In this document: in pieces, positions 51,989 to 62,700 of the stretch | How positions within the stretch are numbered: position 1 is the first letter of the stretch | Layout of the letters: each line of letters opens with the position of its first letter | Assembly (NCBI RefSeq): GCF_029027965.1 | Contig: NZ_CP119082.1 | Coordinates: 1,158,001-1,222,000 of the forward strand | Length of the DNA stretch: 64,000 nucleotides | From: Paracoccus sp. S3-43 | GTDB lineage: Bacteria; Pseudomonadota; Alphaproteobacteria; Rhodobacterales; Rhodobacteraceae | Reading direction: 5' to 3' | Program-made: the position numbers and the translations under genes | The notes under the pieces: model-generated | Database searches by the model: none | The model's input: the letters and a program-made list of their open reading frames with translations, nothing else | Told to the model about the DNA's origin: nothing

Positions 51989-54727
51989 TCACTTCGCCTG
52001 TTTTTCCAGGAAGGCCGCCGCCAGCCCGATAATCACCGGAATGGCGATGCCCATGGCCAGCATCGGCCCGGCCAGTTCCGCCATTCCGAAGGCCTTGGAG
52101 AAAGCCCCCCGCGCGGCGGTGATAAACCAGGTCGAGGGGTAGATCTCGCCCAGAACCCGGCCAAAACCCGACAGCGAAGAGACCGGGTAGATCAAACCCG
52201 AATAGCTGACCGCCGGGATCATCGTCAGCATGGCGGTCGCGAACAGCGCCGCGACCTGACTTGCGATGAAGACCGACACCAGAAAACCAAGCGCCGTGGT
52301 CGCGGTGACATAGATCAGCGCCGAAAGGGTAAAGCCCAGAAAACTGCCGTTGAAGGGCACTGCGAAGAATGTGACCGCCATGGCCATCATCAGGAAGAAA
52401 TTCAGCATGGCCAGCGCGATATAGGGCAGCTGTTTGCCAAGCAGAAATTCCAGCCGCGTCACCGGCGTGACGTAGAAATTGATGATCGAGCCCAGTTCGC
52501 GTTCACGCGCGACCGAAAGCGTGGTCAGGATCGCCGGGATCATCAGCAAAAGCAGCGGGATGATCGCCGGGACCATCGCATTCAGGCTGCGCACGTCGGG
52601 GTTGTAGCGGTATCGGGTCACCAGTTCGAAACTGCCGCCGCTCGCCTTGTCACCGTAAAGCTGACGCGCCTGACGTGTGATCCAGTCGGCATGCATGCCC
52701 TGCACATAGCCCTGCACCGTATTGGCGCGGCTGGGGTTGGCGCCGTCGAACCAGGCCCCGACCTGCACATCCCTGCCTGCCGCGATATCGGCGGCAAAGC
52801 CGGGCGGGATCTCGATCGCCAGCGCCAGCTCGCCCGAGCGCATTCTTGCGTCGATCTCGTCGTAACTTGTCAGGGCCGGCTGTTCGATGAAATAGCGCGA
52901 TCCCGCAATATCGGCGATATAATTGCGGCTGGTGGTGGTCTGGTCGCGGTCAAGGGCGGCGAAGGTCAGATCCTCGACATCCATGTTGATGCCCAGCCCC
53001 ACCACGATCATCAGAAGAAGGCTGCCGACCAACGCCATGGTCAGCCGGATCGGATCGCGCTGCAATTGCAGGCTTTCCAGCTGCGAATAGCTAAGCAGTC
53101 GCCGCAGGCTGAAGCCGGATTGCTGCGCGTGATGGGTCACCCCGGCTGCGGGGGCCTCGGGCGCGGCCTCGGGCGCAGCGGCGGGGGCGGGTGCCGTCTC
53201 GCCAATCGCCTCTTCAAGATAGGCGATGAACGCGTCTTCCAGCGTGGCGCAACCTTTGGCTTTCGTGATCCCCTCGGCGGTGTCCGAGACCAGCACCTTG
53301 CCCGCATGCATCAGGCTGATGCGGTCGCACCATTCCGCCTCGTTCATGAAATGGGTCGAGACAAAGATCGTCACGCCATCCTTGCGCGATAGTTCCGCCA
53401 GAATGCGCCAGAAGCCGTTGCGCGCCACCGGGTCCACCCCCGAGGTCGGCTCGTCAAGGATCAGGATCTCGGGCGCATGGATCATCGCCACCGCCAGCGA
53501 AAGCCGCTGGCGGATACCCAGCGGCAACGCCTCGGGCAGGCTGTCGGTCACGTCGCCCAGATCGAACCGGGCGATCATCTCGTCAACCCTGGCGGGGATC
53601 TTCTCGGCCGCCATATCGAAAAGCCGCGCGTGCAGATCAAGGTTCTGACGCACCGTCAGCTCGGAATAGAGCGAGAAGGCCTGCGACATGAACCCGACCC
53701 GGCGGCGCACCGACAGATCGCTTGCATCGACCTCATGGCCGAAAAGCTTTGCCCGGCCCTCACTCGGCTCCAGAAGCCCGGTGAGCATCTTCATCGTCGT
53801 CGTCTTGCCGCAGCCGTTCGAACCCAGAAAGCCGAAAATCTCACCCCTAGGGATGCGGAAGGAAACATTATCGACCGCCACGAAATCGCCAAAGCGCTGC
53901 GTCAGCCCCTCGGCCTCGATGGCGATATCGCTGTCATCGGTGGTCCGCGGCGGGATCACCACGGCACTGTCTTCGCCCCGGTCTTCTTCGGGCAAAAGCG
54001 CGATGAAGGCTGCATCAAGCGTGTCGGCCCCGGTCCGCGACAGCAGATCGTTGGTGGTGCCGGTGGCCAGCACCCGGCCCGCATTCATCGCAACCAGCCA
54101 GTCGAAGCGCGCGGCCTCTTCCATATAGGCGGTGGCGGTGATCACGCTCATCCCCGGCCGTGTCGCGCGGATGCGGTCGATCAGATCCCAGAACTGGCGG
54201 CGCGACAGCGGATCGACGCCGGTGGTCGGCTCGTCAAGAATCAGGAAATCGGGATCATGGATCAGCGCGCAGCACAGACCCAGCTTTTGCTTCATGCCGC
54301 CCGACAGCTTTGACGCCGGGCGCGACCGGAACGGCGTCATGCCGGTCGCAGCCAGCAGATCGGTAATCCGCCGCTCGCGTTCGGCCTTGTCATGACCGAA
54401 AAGCGAGCCGAAGAAATCAAGGTTCTCTTCGACCGAAAGCGTCGGGTAGAGGTTCTTGCCCAGACCCTGCGGCATATAGGCGGTGCGGGGGCAGACGCGG
54501 TTGCGATGCGCCACATCGCGCATATCGCCGCCCAGAACCTCGACCTTGCCCTGCTGGATCACACGTGCCCCGGCCAGCAGCGACAGAAGGCTGGACTTTC
54601 CGACCCCGTCTGGCCCGATCAGCCCGACCATGCGCCCCTCAGGGATCTCCAGCGTCACATTGTCAAGCGCCGTGACCTTGCCATAGCGCAGCGTCAGGCC
54701 GGAGACCCCGGCAACTGAGCCGGTCAT
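51989..54727 (-). CDS. rbbA: RbbA-like fused ABC transporter (two ATPase domains plus permease)
   Basis: The protein has 912 residues. Two nucleotide-binding domains carry GPDGVGKSS with LSGGMKQKL (first, about 1-240) and GSNGCGKTT with [18 protein letters not shown] (second, about 265-500). A Pro/Ala-rich linker follows, then a permease half with about six helices and a large periplasmic loop. RbbA-type proteins were first linked to ribosomes in E. coli, but the locus encodes an exporter. It overlaps the HlyD gene (ATGA). The second signature (LGIRQRL) is less canonical. Confidence 0.85.
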   Translation of the reverse strand: MTGSVAGVSGLTLRYGKVTALDNVTLEIPEGRMVGLIGPDGVGKSSLLSLLAGARVIQQGKVEVLGGDMRDVAHRNRVCPRTAYMPQGLGKNLYPTLSVEENLDFFGSLFGHDKAERERRITDLLAATGMTPFRSRPASKLSGGMKQKLGLCCALIHDPDFLILDEPTTGVDPLSRRQFWDLIDRIRATRPGMSVITATAYMEEAARFDWLVAMNAGRVLATGTTNDLLSRTGADTLDAAFIALLPEEDRGEDSAVVIPPRTTDDSDIAIEAEGLTQRFGDFVAVDNVSFRIPRGEIFGFLGSNGCGKTTTMKMLTGLLEPSEGRAKLFGHEVDASDLSVRRRVGFMSQAFSLYSELTVRQNLDLHARLFDMAAEKIPARVDEMIARFDLGDVTDSLPEALPLGIRQRLSLAVAMIHAPEILILDEPTSGVDPVARNGFWRILAELSRKDGVTIFVSTHFMNEAEWCDRISLMHAGKVLVSDTAEGITKAKGCATLEDAFIAYLEEAIGETAPAPAAAPEAAPEAPAAGVTHHAQQSGFSLRRLLSYSQLESLQLQRDPIRLTMALVGSLLLMIVVGLGINMDVEDLTFAALDRDQTTTSRNYIADIAGSRYFIEQPALTSYDEIDARMRSGELALAIEIPPGFAADIAAGRDVQVGAWFDGANPSRANTVQGYVQGMHADWITRQARQLYGDKASGGSFELVTRYRYNPDVRSLNAMVPAIIPLLLLMIPAILTTLSVARERELGSIINFYVTPVTRLEFLLGKQLPYIALAMLNFFLMMAMAVTFFAVPFNGSFLGFTLSALIYVTATTALGFLVSVFIASQVAALFATAMLTMIPAVSYSGLIYPVSSLSGFGRVLGEIYPSTWFITAARGAFSKAFGMAELAGPMLAMGIAIPVIIGLAAAFLEKQAK

Positions 54728-55791
54728 TTCGCGACATTGGAAAGAAAGTCAGGCCAGGCGGCATCCGGATCAAGCCGCAGATAGGCCATGCCCGGCAGGC
54801 CGGTTTTGACATATTCGATATGCCGCGACAGCAGCTCGGGGTCGATGCGGGCACGGACGCGGAACATCAGCTTTTCGCGCTCATCGGCGGTCTCGACCGT
54901 CTTTGGCGTGAACTGCGCCACATCGGCAACATAGGAAACCGTGGCCGGGATCACGAATTCCCGCGCCGCATCCATGACAAGGCGCACCTCTGATCCGACC
55001 TGCACCCGGCCGACCTGCGATGTCGGCAGAAAAACCGTCATATAGACATCGCCCAGATCGACAAGGCTGAGGATCCGCCCGCCAGAGCCGACAATCTCGC
55101 CCTCTTGTGCGATGCGATACTGGATCCGGCCCGTGCGCGGCGCTTTCAGCGTGGCGTCGTCCAGAGAGGCCTGGATCGCATCAATCGACGCCTTTGCCGC
55201 CTCGACGGCCGCACTTGCATCGACCACCTGCGCCTGCGCGCTGCTGACCCCCGCCAGCGCTGCCGCATGGCTGGCTTCGGCCGAGGCCACACCGGCGCGG
55301 GCCTGGGCGTCCCGGGCGCGGTCATCATCCAGCACCTGCTGCGAGATCGCACTGGTCTTTGCAAGCTGCTCAGAGCGTTCAAGCCTGCGCGACGCGGCAT
55401 CGGCAACCGAGCCTGCCTGATCAACCGCGGCCCGGGCCGCGCGCTCTTGTGCCTCGGCCTGAGCGACCAGCGCCCTTGCTGTCTCGACGCCGATTTCGGC
55501 GCGGGCAAGCTGCGCTTCGGCCTGACGTTTTTGTGCGTTCAGCTGCACCACGTCCATCTGCACCAGCACATCGCCTGCGCTGACCATGTCACCTTCGGCA
55601 GCGGTGATTTCGGCGATTCGGCCGCCGGTGAGCGCCGCGATATCCACCTCGGTCGCCTCGATCCGGCCATTGGCGCTGGCAAAACCCGCCGGCAGACCGG
55701 CGGGTTGCAGCCGGTCCCAGGCCAGCCAGCCAAGCACGGCGACAACGGCCAGGCCGCCCAGAATAATGGTGTTTCTGCCGGGCTTTGCCAT
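54724..55791 (-). CDS. HlyD-family membrane fusion protein (YhiI-like)
   Basis: The protein has 355 residues, with one N-terminal membrane helix ([20 protein letters not shown]), a biotinyl-lipoyl-like part ([20 protein letters not shown]), an alanine-rich coiled coil (about 90-220) and a beta-barrel domain. It bridges the ABC exporter to the outer membrane. The ATG at 55791 has AGAGG upstream. It is the first gene of the four-gene operon and is divergent from the TetR gene. Confidence 0.85.
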   Translation of the reverse strand: MAKPGRNTIILGGLAVVAVLGWLAWDRLQPAGLPAGFASANGRIEATEVDIAALTGGRIAEITAAEGDMVSAGDVLVQMDVVQLNAQKRQAEAQLARAEIGVETARALVAQAEAQERAARAAVDQAGSVADAASRRLERSEQLAKTSAISQQVLDDDRARDAQARAGVASAEASHAAALAGVSSAQAQVVDASAAVEAAKASIDAIQASLDDATLKAPRTGRIQYRIAQEGEIVGSGGRILSLVDLGDVYMTVFLPTSQVGRVQVGSEVRLVMDAAREFVIPATVSYVADVAQFTPKTVETADEREKLMFRVRARIDPELLSRHIEYVKTGLPGMAYLRLDPDAAWPDFLSNVAK

Positions 55792-55881
55792 GATCTGCCT
55801 CTGATTGCTGTGCTGATGGATGCTTCGCGCATGTCCCGATGCGGTTTTCGCCCTACGCTCCCCTGTTGTCAACGCTCGATG

Positions 55882-55946
55882 ACAGGGTAAAAACCTGTAT
55901 TGTCGCGCAAAAGCGGCTGCTGGTTGTTTGCTGTTGAAAAACCAGC
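55882..55946. promoter_or_regulatory. two inverted repeats between HlyD and TetR genes
   Basis: ACAGG-N7-CCTGT lies at 55882-55898, and GCTGGTT-N14-AACCAGC at 55919-55946. Both are in the divergent promoter region and are candidate TetR operators. Spacing of the second is wide for a single dimer. Confidence 0.4.
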
Positions 55947-56050
55947 TAAACAACACGACCCGGTGTGGGCTGCACCTTGCCGCACCTCTGCTCCGGGGCA
56001 GCATTTTCAGTTTCTTCGCGTCGAAGCCACCGGACGAACACAAGCCACCC

Positions 56051-56677
56051 ATGCCAAGGACGCTCAACTCAGCCAACTCGACCGACCGCATGCCGGGGCA
56101 GGCAACCGGGAAAGAACGCATTCTTGCATCGGCGATGCTGCTTTTCGCGCGGATGCCCTATTCCGACACCAGCCTGCGCGACATCGCCGCCGCGGCTGGG
56201 GTCGATGTGGCCTATGTCCATCGCGCCTTCGGGTCGAAGGCCGAGATATTCCGTCAGGCCTTGCTGGCGCTTGCGCCCCTCGATGACATCGCCGCAGGGG
56301 ACCTCGATGGCGCGACCATGATCAACCGGATCTGCGATCTGGCCTTCCTGCGTGATCCGCGCAAGGTAGAAGATGTCAGGCCGCTTCATTTACTGACACA
56401 GTCCAGCCTCTGCAGCGAGGCGCGGGCGATCATTGCGCAATTCTTTGGCACGTCACTAGCCCTGCCTCTAAGCAGGGCGTTTGGCCATGCGGATCCGGGA
56501 CGGGCGCATTTCGCGCTTAGCCTTCTCAGCGGTTTCGTGACCCATCGTGCGATTTTCGGGCCTGCGGATTTGCTGGCTATCCCCGAGGCGGATCAGCGAC
56601 AGATGCTGCAAACCGCCCTGATGAACGCAATGCTGCCTGGTTGTTCAGATGGGGTATTCGGCTGGCGTCCCATCTAG
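56051..56677 (+). CDS. TetR-family regulator
   Basis: The protein has 208 residues. The HTH is at about 18-65: KERILASAMLLFARMPYSDT, then SLRDIAAAAGVDVAYVHRAF. The C-terminal ligand domain is variable. I chose the ATG at 56051, since upstream readings lack support. It is divergent from the HlyD operon and likely represses it. Confidence 0.8.
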   Translation: MPRTLNSANSTDRMPGQATGKERILASAMLLFARMPYSDTSLRDIAAAAGVDVAYVHRAFGSKAEIFRQALLALAPLDDIAAGDLDGATMINRICDLAFLRDPRKVEDVRPLHLLTQSSLCSEARAIIAQFFGTSLALPLSRAFGHADPGRAHFALSLLSGFVTHRAIFGPADLLAIPEADQRQMLQTALMNAMLPGCSDGVFGWRPI

Positions 56678-56891
56678 ACCACTATCCAAGTCAGCTTGCC
56701 AACTGCGATCCTGTATAAGTCATGTTGGGATTTCCGCGTTTCGTGCGGAGATTTCAACACGATTGATCGGACGCCTCAGGTGCTTTCAGGCGGCTATATA
56801 CGGTCGGTCAGATGGCCGCTTGGATCGAGTGTCGGTCTCGTAGGTAGCGCGCCCCCGCACCAAACAAATCAACGATATCAAAATGTTGGAG

Positions 56892-56920
56892 CCCGACTTA
56901 AACCGTCGGGTTTTTGCTTT
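56892..56920 (+). terminator. intrinsic terminator, plus strand
   Basis: CCCGAC (56892-56897), a seven-base loop and GTCGGG (56905-56910) are followed by TTTTTGCTTT. It fits the end of the TetR transcript, though 215 bases past its stop. The intervening 56678-56890 has no clear gene. Confidence 0.65.
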
Positions 56921-56931
56921 TGAAATTCTTG

Positions 56932-58245
56932 TCAACACCTGGTCAACATTTGCAGAGGCCCCCATCGAAGGCCCTGCGGATGGGCGAGTGCTTCCATTTT
57001 CCCGATCAATGGAAATCCCGACTCGGAAACAGCTTCCGTGCCTGTTCGCGGGGATGGCGCGCTGTTGGTCTCCTGCTGCCGCCAGTCGGGCGCTTTCCCG
57101 GTCTCGACCCATGTCTCGCCTAGGATGGTGTTGCGGAACGCCTTGATCGCCTCGTCCGACCCCTGAGCTGCGTCCCATGCCCGAACGATCCGCTCCCAGC
57201 TCAGCCAGCCGATCGGCGAATAGAGCGCCGAGAGGTGATACCCGACCGTGGTCGGATCGGCGGCCGTGGCGGTCGCCCGCCACTCGCCGCCTTCCAGCAT
57301 CGCCGTCTTGTGGTGTTCCGTGATTGCCGCGTCGCAGCCCTCGCAGTGATATTCCGCCGTTTCCGGCTTACCCTTCTGCCAGCGCAGCCGGTCGAACTTC
57401 AGCCATTGCATCGCGCCGCAATGCGGGCACGGCACGAAGTACCGGCGCTGGTCGCTCACCTCGTATTCCCGTTCGATCCGGCTCAGCCCCCGGATGGTGG
57501 GCGTCGACACCAGCAGCACCTTGCGCCGATGGGCGAAGGTCAGCGACCGTGCCTCGGCCAACGTGACCGGATCGCCTTCCTCGTCGGCCGAGGCGGGATA
57601 GGCATCGACCTCGTCGAGGAAGATGTACCGCGCCGGGGTGGACCGCAGCCCGACCGCCGAATTGGCCCCGGTCATGATCAGGATGCCACCCGCGAACTCC
57701 TTCGACAGCATCGTATTGCCCGCATCTCGCGACCGGGCCGGTTTGACCCGCTCCCGCAGCTCGGGGCTCTCGTCGATCAGCGGGTCGATCCGCTGGCGTG
57801 AGTTGCGCTTGGCAAGTTCCACCGTCGGCTGGACCGCAAGCATCGGGCCCGGTGCCTGGTGGATCGCAAAGCCGATCCAGTTGTTGCCCGCCTCGGTCGC
57901 CCCGACCTGCGCGGCCTTCATGAACACGATCCGCTGCATCGTGTCGCCGGCCGACAGCCGGTCCATGATCTCGCGCATGTAGGGCGTGCGCACCGTCCGG
58001 TGCCCGAGCACGATCACCGGCGCTTCGGTCAGCCCGAGCTGCGTCGCGGCCAGCACCCGGCCATGGCCCGCTATCAGTTCGCCGTCATCGCCGACGAGGC
58101 AGGGCACGGTCCAGCCGAACTCGGCCATGCTGGCGGCGATTTTTGCGACCTGGTCGGGCCCGTGCACCTTCGCGTTCTTCGCGTAGGGTTGGAGGCGCGC
58201 AAGCGGCCACATCTCGATCCGCTCGGGGGCGAAGGCGAGGTTCAT
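56932..58245 (-). pseudogene. ParB-like domain fused to truncated GpA-type terminase
   Basis: A continuous frame of about 437 codons. The first 82 residues (MNLAFAPERIEMWPLARLQP to VIVLGH) form a ParB/Srx nuclease-like domain. From RTVRTPYMREIMDRLSAGDT onward it is a GpA-family terminase with ATPase part VFMKAAQVGATEAGNN, DEVDAYPASADEEGDP and the zinc region CPHCGAMQW...HCEGC. It stops after KAPDW, about half of a normal terminase. The ParB part lacks its C-terminal half. Two genes appear merged by an in-frame deletion. CAGGAAC precedes the ATG at 58245. Confidence 0.75.
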
Positions 58246-58674
58246 GCAGGTTCCTGTCGATGATAGGTCGGCATCCGCTGGGCTGGACTCCGGCGCGATG
58301 GGGTCCGCCGGCTTCCGGCTGGACTCCGGCATCCGCGGGGTATCCACCCCGCGCGGCCGGTCAGATGCTTGAATTCACGAGGGTTTCTTGGCGTCGCGGC
58401 TGGACGCTGGACTCCGGTGGCTTCCCAAAAATCTGGCCCTGTCGCTGGCGAAATGCCGAGCTTCGCCCGCCAGCATACGAATATCGCCAGGAAGGAACCG
58501 GAAACTGCCGTGGGGTGGACCCCGGCCGGACCCTCGCTGGAAGCCGGGGTCCAGAGGGCCCCCGTCAACGCAAAGGGGAGAGCGGGCTTTCCAGCGCACT
58601 CTCCCCATCTTGCCTTCGGAATAGCACGATCATGTTGCAGATGTCGAAGGAAAAAGTGTTGCAACACCTTGGAG
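58246..58674. repeat. noncoding region with TGGACTCCGG repeats and hairpin
   Basis: About 430 bases without a credible gene. TGGACTCCGG occurs at 58284-58293, 58320-58329 and 58408-58417. A variant TGGACCCCGGC (58516-58526) pairs perfectly with GCCGGGGTCCA (58543-58553), giving an 11-base stem. The location before the terminase suits a packaging or replication site, but this is inference. Confidence 0.5.
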
Positions 58675-59055
58675 TCACTGCGCATTCAGCCGCGCAGCAA
58701 TCTTGGTCAGCGCCAGCTGCCAGCGCCGCCAGGCGGTGGTGCGGTCGCAGCCAAGTTCCCCGCTGATCTGCTTCCACGGCACCCGGGCCGCGCGCGACCA
58801 GACCAGCTTGCGCTCTGCCTCCTCGATCCAGAGCACCCAGTCGAAGGTCTGCTCGAGCCGGGTGATCGCGGCGGCCGAGGGCCAGACCCGCATCGGCTGC
58901 GGCTCCATCGCCGCGATCTCGCGGCTCGTCCGCACGATGTCGGGCCAAGTGTTGAAGTAGCCCTGCGCCTTCACCGGCGGCAGCTTGCGCAGCGTGCTGA
59001 ACGCCTCTTCGAAATGATCGGCGACGCAGTCGGCGGTCCATTCGCGATCAGCCAT
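58675..59055 (-). CDS. DUF6362 phage protein (small-terminase-like HTH)
   Basis: The protein has 126 residues. WTADCVADHFEEAFSTLRKL is the N-terminal block, and the C-terminus has a HTH-like QISGELGCDRTTAWRRWQLA. These proteins sit before the ParB and terminase genes in Rhodobacterales prophages, which suggests a small terminase or regulator role. GGGAGG lies before the ATG at 59055; a longer reading has no support. Confidence 0.75.
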   Translation of the reverse strand: MADREWTADCVADHFEEAFSTLRKLPPVKAQGYFNTWPDIVRTSREIAAMEPQPMRVWPSAAAITRLEQTFDWVLWIEEAERKLVWSRAARVPWKQISGELGCDRTTAWRRWQLALTKIAARLNAQ

Positions 59056-59257
59056 GACGCGCCTCCCTGTCGGAAGGGCGCGGGCCGTAGAGCTTTTCGC
59101 CCAGTTGGCGGACCACTTCACGCTCGGGCCAGGTGAGGCGGTCGTCATCGGCAGAGACCGCGAGGACGCCCTGTTCCCGCCAGCCCTCGCGCTTGACCTG
59201 CTCGGGATCGCGGCGCCGACCGCCGTAGCCGTTCGGCATGAGCCGCATCCCGGTCAT
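59048..59257 (-). CDS. small phage protein, unknown function
   Basis: The protein has 69 residues, starting MTGMRLMPNGYGGRRRDPEQ, and is rich in charged residues (LTWPEREVVRQLGEKLYGPR near the end). The start overlaps the stop of the preceding gene (ATGA) and its end overlaps DUF6362 by eight bases. Overlaps on both sides support that it is translated. Unknown role. Confidence 0.6.
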   Translation of the reverse strand: MTGMRLMPNGYGGRRRDPEQVKREGWREQGVLAVSADDDRLTWPEREVVRQLGEKLYGPRPSDREARHG

Positions 59258-59781
59258 GCGGCGGACCCCTTGCCGCCTTTTGCCATGGCCTGACGGACCT
59301 GTTCGGCCCGGCGCCGGTTCCGGTCGTTGTCGAGATCAATCCGGCTCAATCCCGTCTCGCGATCGACATGGCTGCCTTCGCCGTGGCGCGCCCAAGCGAT
59401 CAGGGTATTGGCGATCTTGCTCTGCATCTGCAGCACGGCGCTCTGCGTCGAGGTTGCGATCAGGGGTGCGAGGTATTTCGAGAGGAACGGCAGCCAGTCG
59501 GTCGGGTTCAGGATGACGACCTGCTCGACGAGCCCGAGGGGGTCCTCGATCAGGACAAGGATGCCGTTCATCTCGCTCGGCCAGAAGCGGATTTCGAGGC
59601 CGGCGCTGGCCGTGCAGTCCTCCGTCAGCAGCGTGTATTCGCAATCGAGCACACGCTCGAGGGCGCAATGCCAATCGATGCGTTCCGCCTGGCTGAGGCG
59701 TTGGGCCTCGCGATACCAGTCGGGCAGTTCCGTGTCATGGAAGCGGCCGGCGTCGTAAAGGCGCATCCGGTCGAACATCAT
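59254..59781 (-). CDS. phage protein, unknown function
   Basis: The protein has 175 residues, starting MMFDRMRLYDAGRFHDTELP, with WYREAQRLSQAERIDWHCAL and a middle hydrophobic strand. It has a lysine/glycine tail AKGGKGSAA. No family is recognised. It overlaps the primase gene's stop, and its own stop overlaps the next start, consistent with a coupled phage operon. Confidence 0.65.
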   Translation of the reverse strand: MMFDRMRLYDAGRFHDTELPDWYREAQRLSQAERIDWHCALERVLDCEYTLLTEDCTASAGLEIRFWPSEMNGILVLIEDPLGLVEQVVILNPTDWLPFLSKYLAPLIATSTQSAVLQMQSKIANTLIAWARHGEGSHVDRETGLSRIDLDNDRNRRRAEQVRQAMAKGGKGSAA

Positions 59782-62700
59782 GCGTCTATCTCCTCTGTGG
59801 GTTTGGGGTGAACGGATCGCGTCGGGGCGACGGGCTTCGCCGCCTCCAGCCGTGCCGAGAGCACATCGAGGGCGGCGCGGCGCGCGACGAGGACGGCCTG
59901 CATGCTGGCGGTCAGACGGGATGCGAGGGCGTCGAGACGCACGGCGCTTGACGGACCATTGGCCTCTGATGCATCGCTGTTGCACACCGTCAGCTCGAAG
60001 CTGGCGAGTGGCCCGAGGCGGTTGGTGAGCCAGGCTTCCGGATCAGGGATGCGGGTGAGATCGGCGCGAGCGGTCCGGGTGCGATGGCCAGCACCTGTCG
60101 GGCGGTAGGTCACTTCCGCAGAGGAAGGGGACAATCTGCTATTATAGAGGTCTCTATAATAGTCATTTGTCCCCTTCCTCTGGCCGTCCTTCTTCGCGGC
60201 CTCGCGGGTTGGCCAGAGCTCCGGAAAGCAAGCCGCCATGTCGGCGGCGTTCTCGAGCACGATGCCGGTCAGCGCCATCAGGTCGCGCCGGGTCGGCCGG
60301 AGCTCGGACCACGGCACCAGCGCATCCACCGTGATCGGCAGGACCACGTCCGTGAGCAGGTCGATCTCGAGCGGAGTGGCGGCGGTGCGGTTGACACCGC
60401 GCCCACGGCCCATCGCCTGGATCAGCTCGCCCTCGCAGATGCTCCAGCGCACCGCCTCGGCGATGGGATCGGCATGTTCCTCCATCGCGAGCGGCGCGGT
60501 CCGGTCGCCAGCGAGCCGCACGCGGCGTTCGACCATGGGATACCACCAGCCCGCGTCCTCCGGGTTCGGTGCGGGCATCCGGCCGGTCAGCGCCATGGCG
60601 ATCAGTTCGACCGTGTGAGGCGCAGGCAAAGTGCGGCCGAGGATCACCATGCCGCCGATCCCGCCCCAGCGGTCGAGCCCGCTCAGCGCGTTGAAATGCA
60701 CCGCTTCCACACGCGGCGGCAGCCCGGCCGACCTGAGCGCATCGATGGCTGCCTTCTGCCCAACGATCAGCAGATCGATGGCCTGTCCGGGGCGATGGCA
60801 CTGGCGGGCCCGGAGCTCGATCCAGGCGCGGAGATCGCGCAGACGGCTCGCGGCGGCCTTGCGGTCCCGCTCGGGCGCATCGGCCGAGGGCGTCAGGGCG
60901 CGAGCCGAGGTCGGGCTGCCGGTGACCTGGAGGACGCGGACATGGGGCTGGCGCGCGGCGACGGGCGTGCCTAGACGCAACCGCGGCAGGTAGGTTTGGA
61001 CGAGTTCCGGGCGCAGCGTCGCGTCGAGATGCAGGATCGGCGCTGCGGCCGCCCAGCCGGTCCGCATGCGGCTGCGCCAGCGCAGGCGCAGGGCGCGGAC
61101 GGAACCGGCGTCGGTCATCTCGTGCACGAGCTCCGCGCCGGCCGCGTCATGGCCGTTGTCCAGTGCCTCGGCGAGGATCAGCCAGAGCGTGGCGCAGCGC
61201 CCGGGCGGGGCCCACGGCTCGCCCGCGGGCAGCAGGACCGCCTCGATGCGCTTGCGCCGCTCGACCGGCGACATGCCCGGACGGAGGCCCGCGTCGCGCA
61301 TCCGGCGGCGTTCCAGCGTCGCGGCGTGGCGGCAGTCGTCCGGCGTGAGACCGACGGCTTCCAGCAGGCCCAGACGCAGCGGACCGGGCTCGGTGACACG
61401 CAGCGCCTTGCAGAGGCGCTCGCGCGCGGCGACCAGGTCGGCGGTGGCGCCGACATCCATCTTTCCCTTGCCGGTGTAGCAGGTGACCGAGGTGCGGCCG
61501 GGCTCCAGCCCGTCCTGCGTGAGCGTCGCCTTGCCGTCGAGACCGCGCAGACCCGACTGCCAGAAGCCCTCGTCGATGACGAGGAGCCCGACTTCGCCGA
61601 TGGCCTGCGGCTTCATGTGGAAAAGGCTGTCATGGGCGCAGACGATCACCTGCGCCGCCTGCGCCAGCGGCTTCTGGCGCTGGTAGCCGCACTCGTGGAA
61701 CCAGGGGCAGAGCAGCAGTTCCGCCCCGTTCTTGACCTTGCAGCAGCTCTGTTCGACCGGGTGCTCGATCTCGAGCGCGTCGAAGGTGGCCTCCGTGTCG
61801 AGGCACATCAGCCGGTCGGGATTGTCGTCGGTCGGATCGGGTGCGGTACGGCCCTTCCAGAGCATGGCGCTGAGGCCGAGCGCTTTGAGCTCCGTGACCT
61901 GATCGGCGCCGAGATCGTGGCGTGGGACGGCATAGACGACCTTGCGTTGCCCAAGCCCGCCTGCGGCGATCAGCTCGGCGATGGCGGCGCGCGCGCTCGA
62001 GGTCTTGCCGAGGCCCACATCGACCGGCAGGCCGAGGAGCGGCGGCAGCGCCGCCCGCGCCACGATGTTGAAATCCAGCGGGTCGCGGTCGGCGTCGGGA
62101 TTCGTCGCCTCCTCCTGCGCCGCCTCGACGGCGGCCCAGTAGTCCGGGATCGCGGCCATGAAGCCGGCGATGGCCTCGGCAAGGCTGGCGCGGGCCTCGT
62201 CGGGCGTCCGGACCGGCGCCGGATAGGTCGGCGGTGGCGGCGGGATCCGGGCCGCACCGGCGACGAGCGCCGCAACGGCGTCCGGCCCCTCTGCGCAAAA
62301 AAGGTCGTTGGCGTCGCCAGGGCTGTCGGGCACGGCAAGACGGCCGTCGACCGCGAGCGCGACCTTGCGGGCCGCCTCGACACCGGGATTGCTGTCGCGG
62401 TCGGGCTTCGCGTCGTTGTCGGCGACGAGGACGAGGTCGGCCGCCGGAAAGCGCGCCCGCAGCGCCTCGGCGACGGGCATCAGGTTGCCGGCATCCATGG
62501 CGGCAATGACAATGTGGCCCGTGGCGATGTGCAGGCTCGCACCCGTGGCCCAGCCCTCGCAGATCAGGACGGGGCTTGTGGGCTCCTTAAGCGGCCGGGG
62601 GTCCGCACCCACCACCGCGAAATGCCCCTTCTTCGCGCCGCCGGCCAGGAAACGCTTGGCCCCGTCCGGCGCGATGGTCTCGAGACTGTGGATCCGGCCG

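Noticed and set aside
56800..56910. Possible tRNA or tmRNA end (CCCCCGCACCA) near the phage border
   Set aside because: No matching 5' acceptor strand or T-loop was found; only the terminator that follows is convincing.
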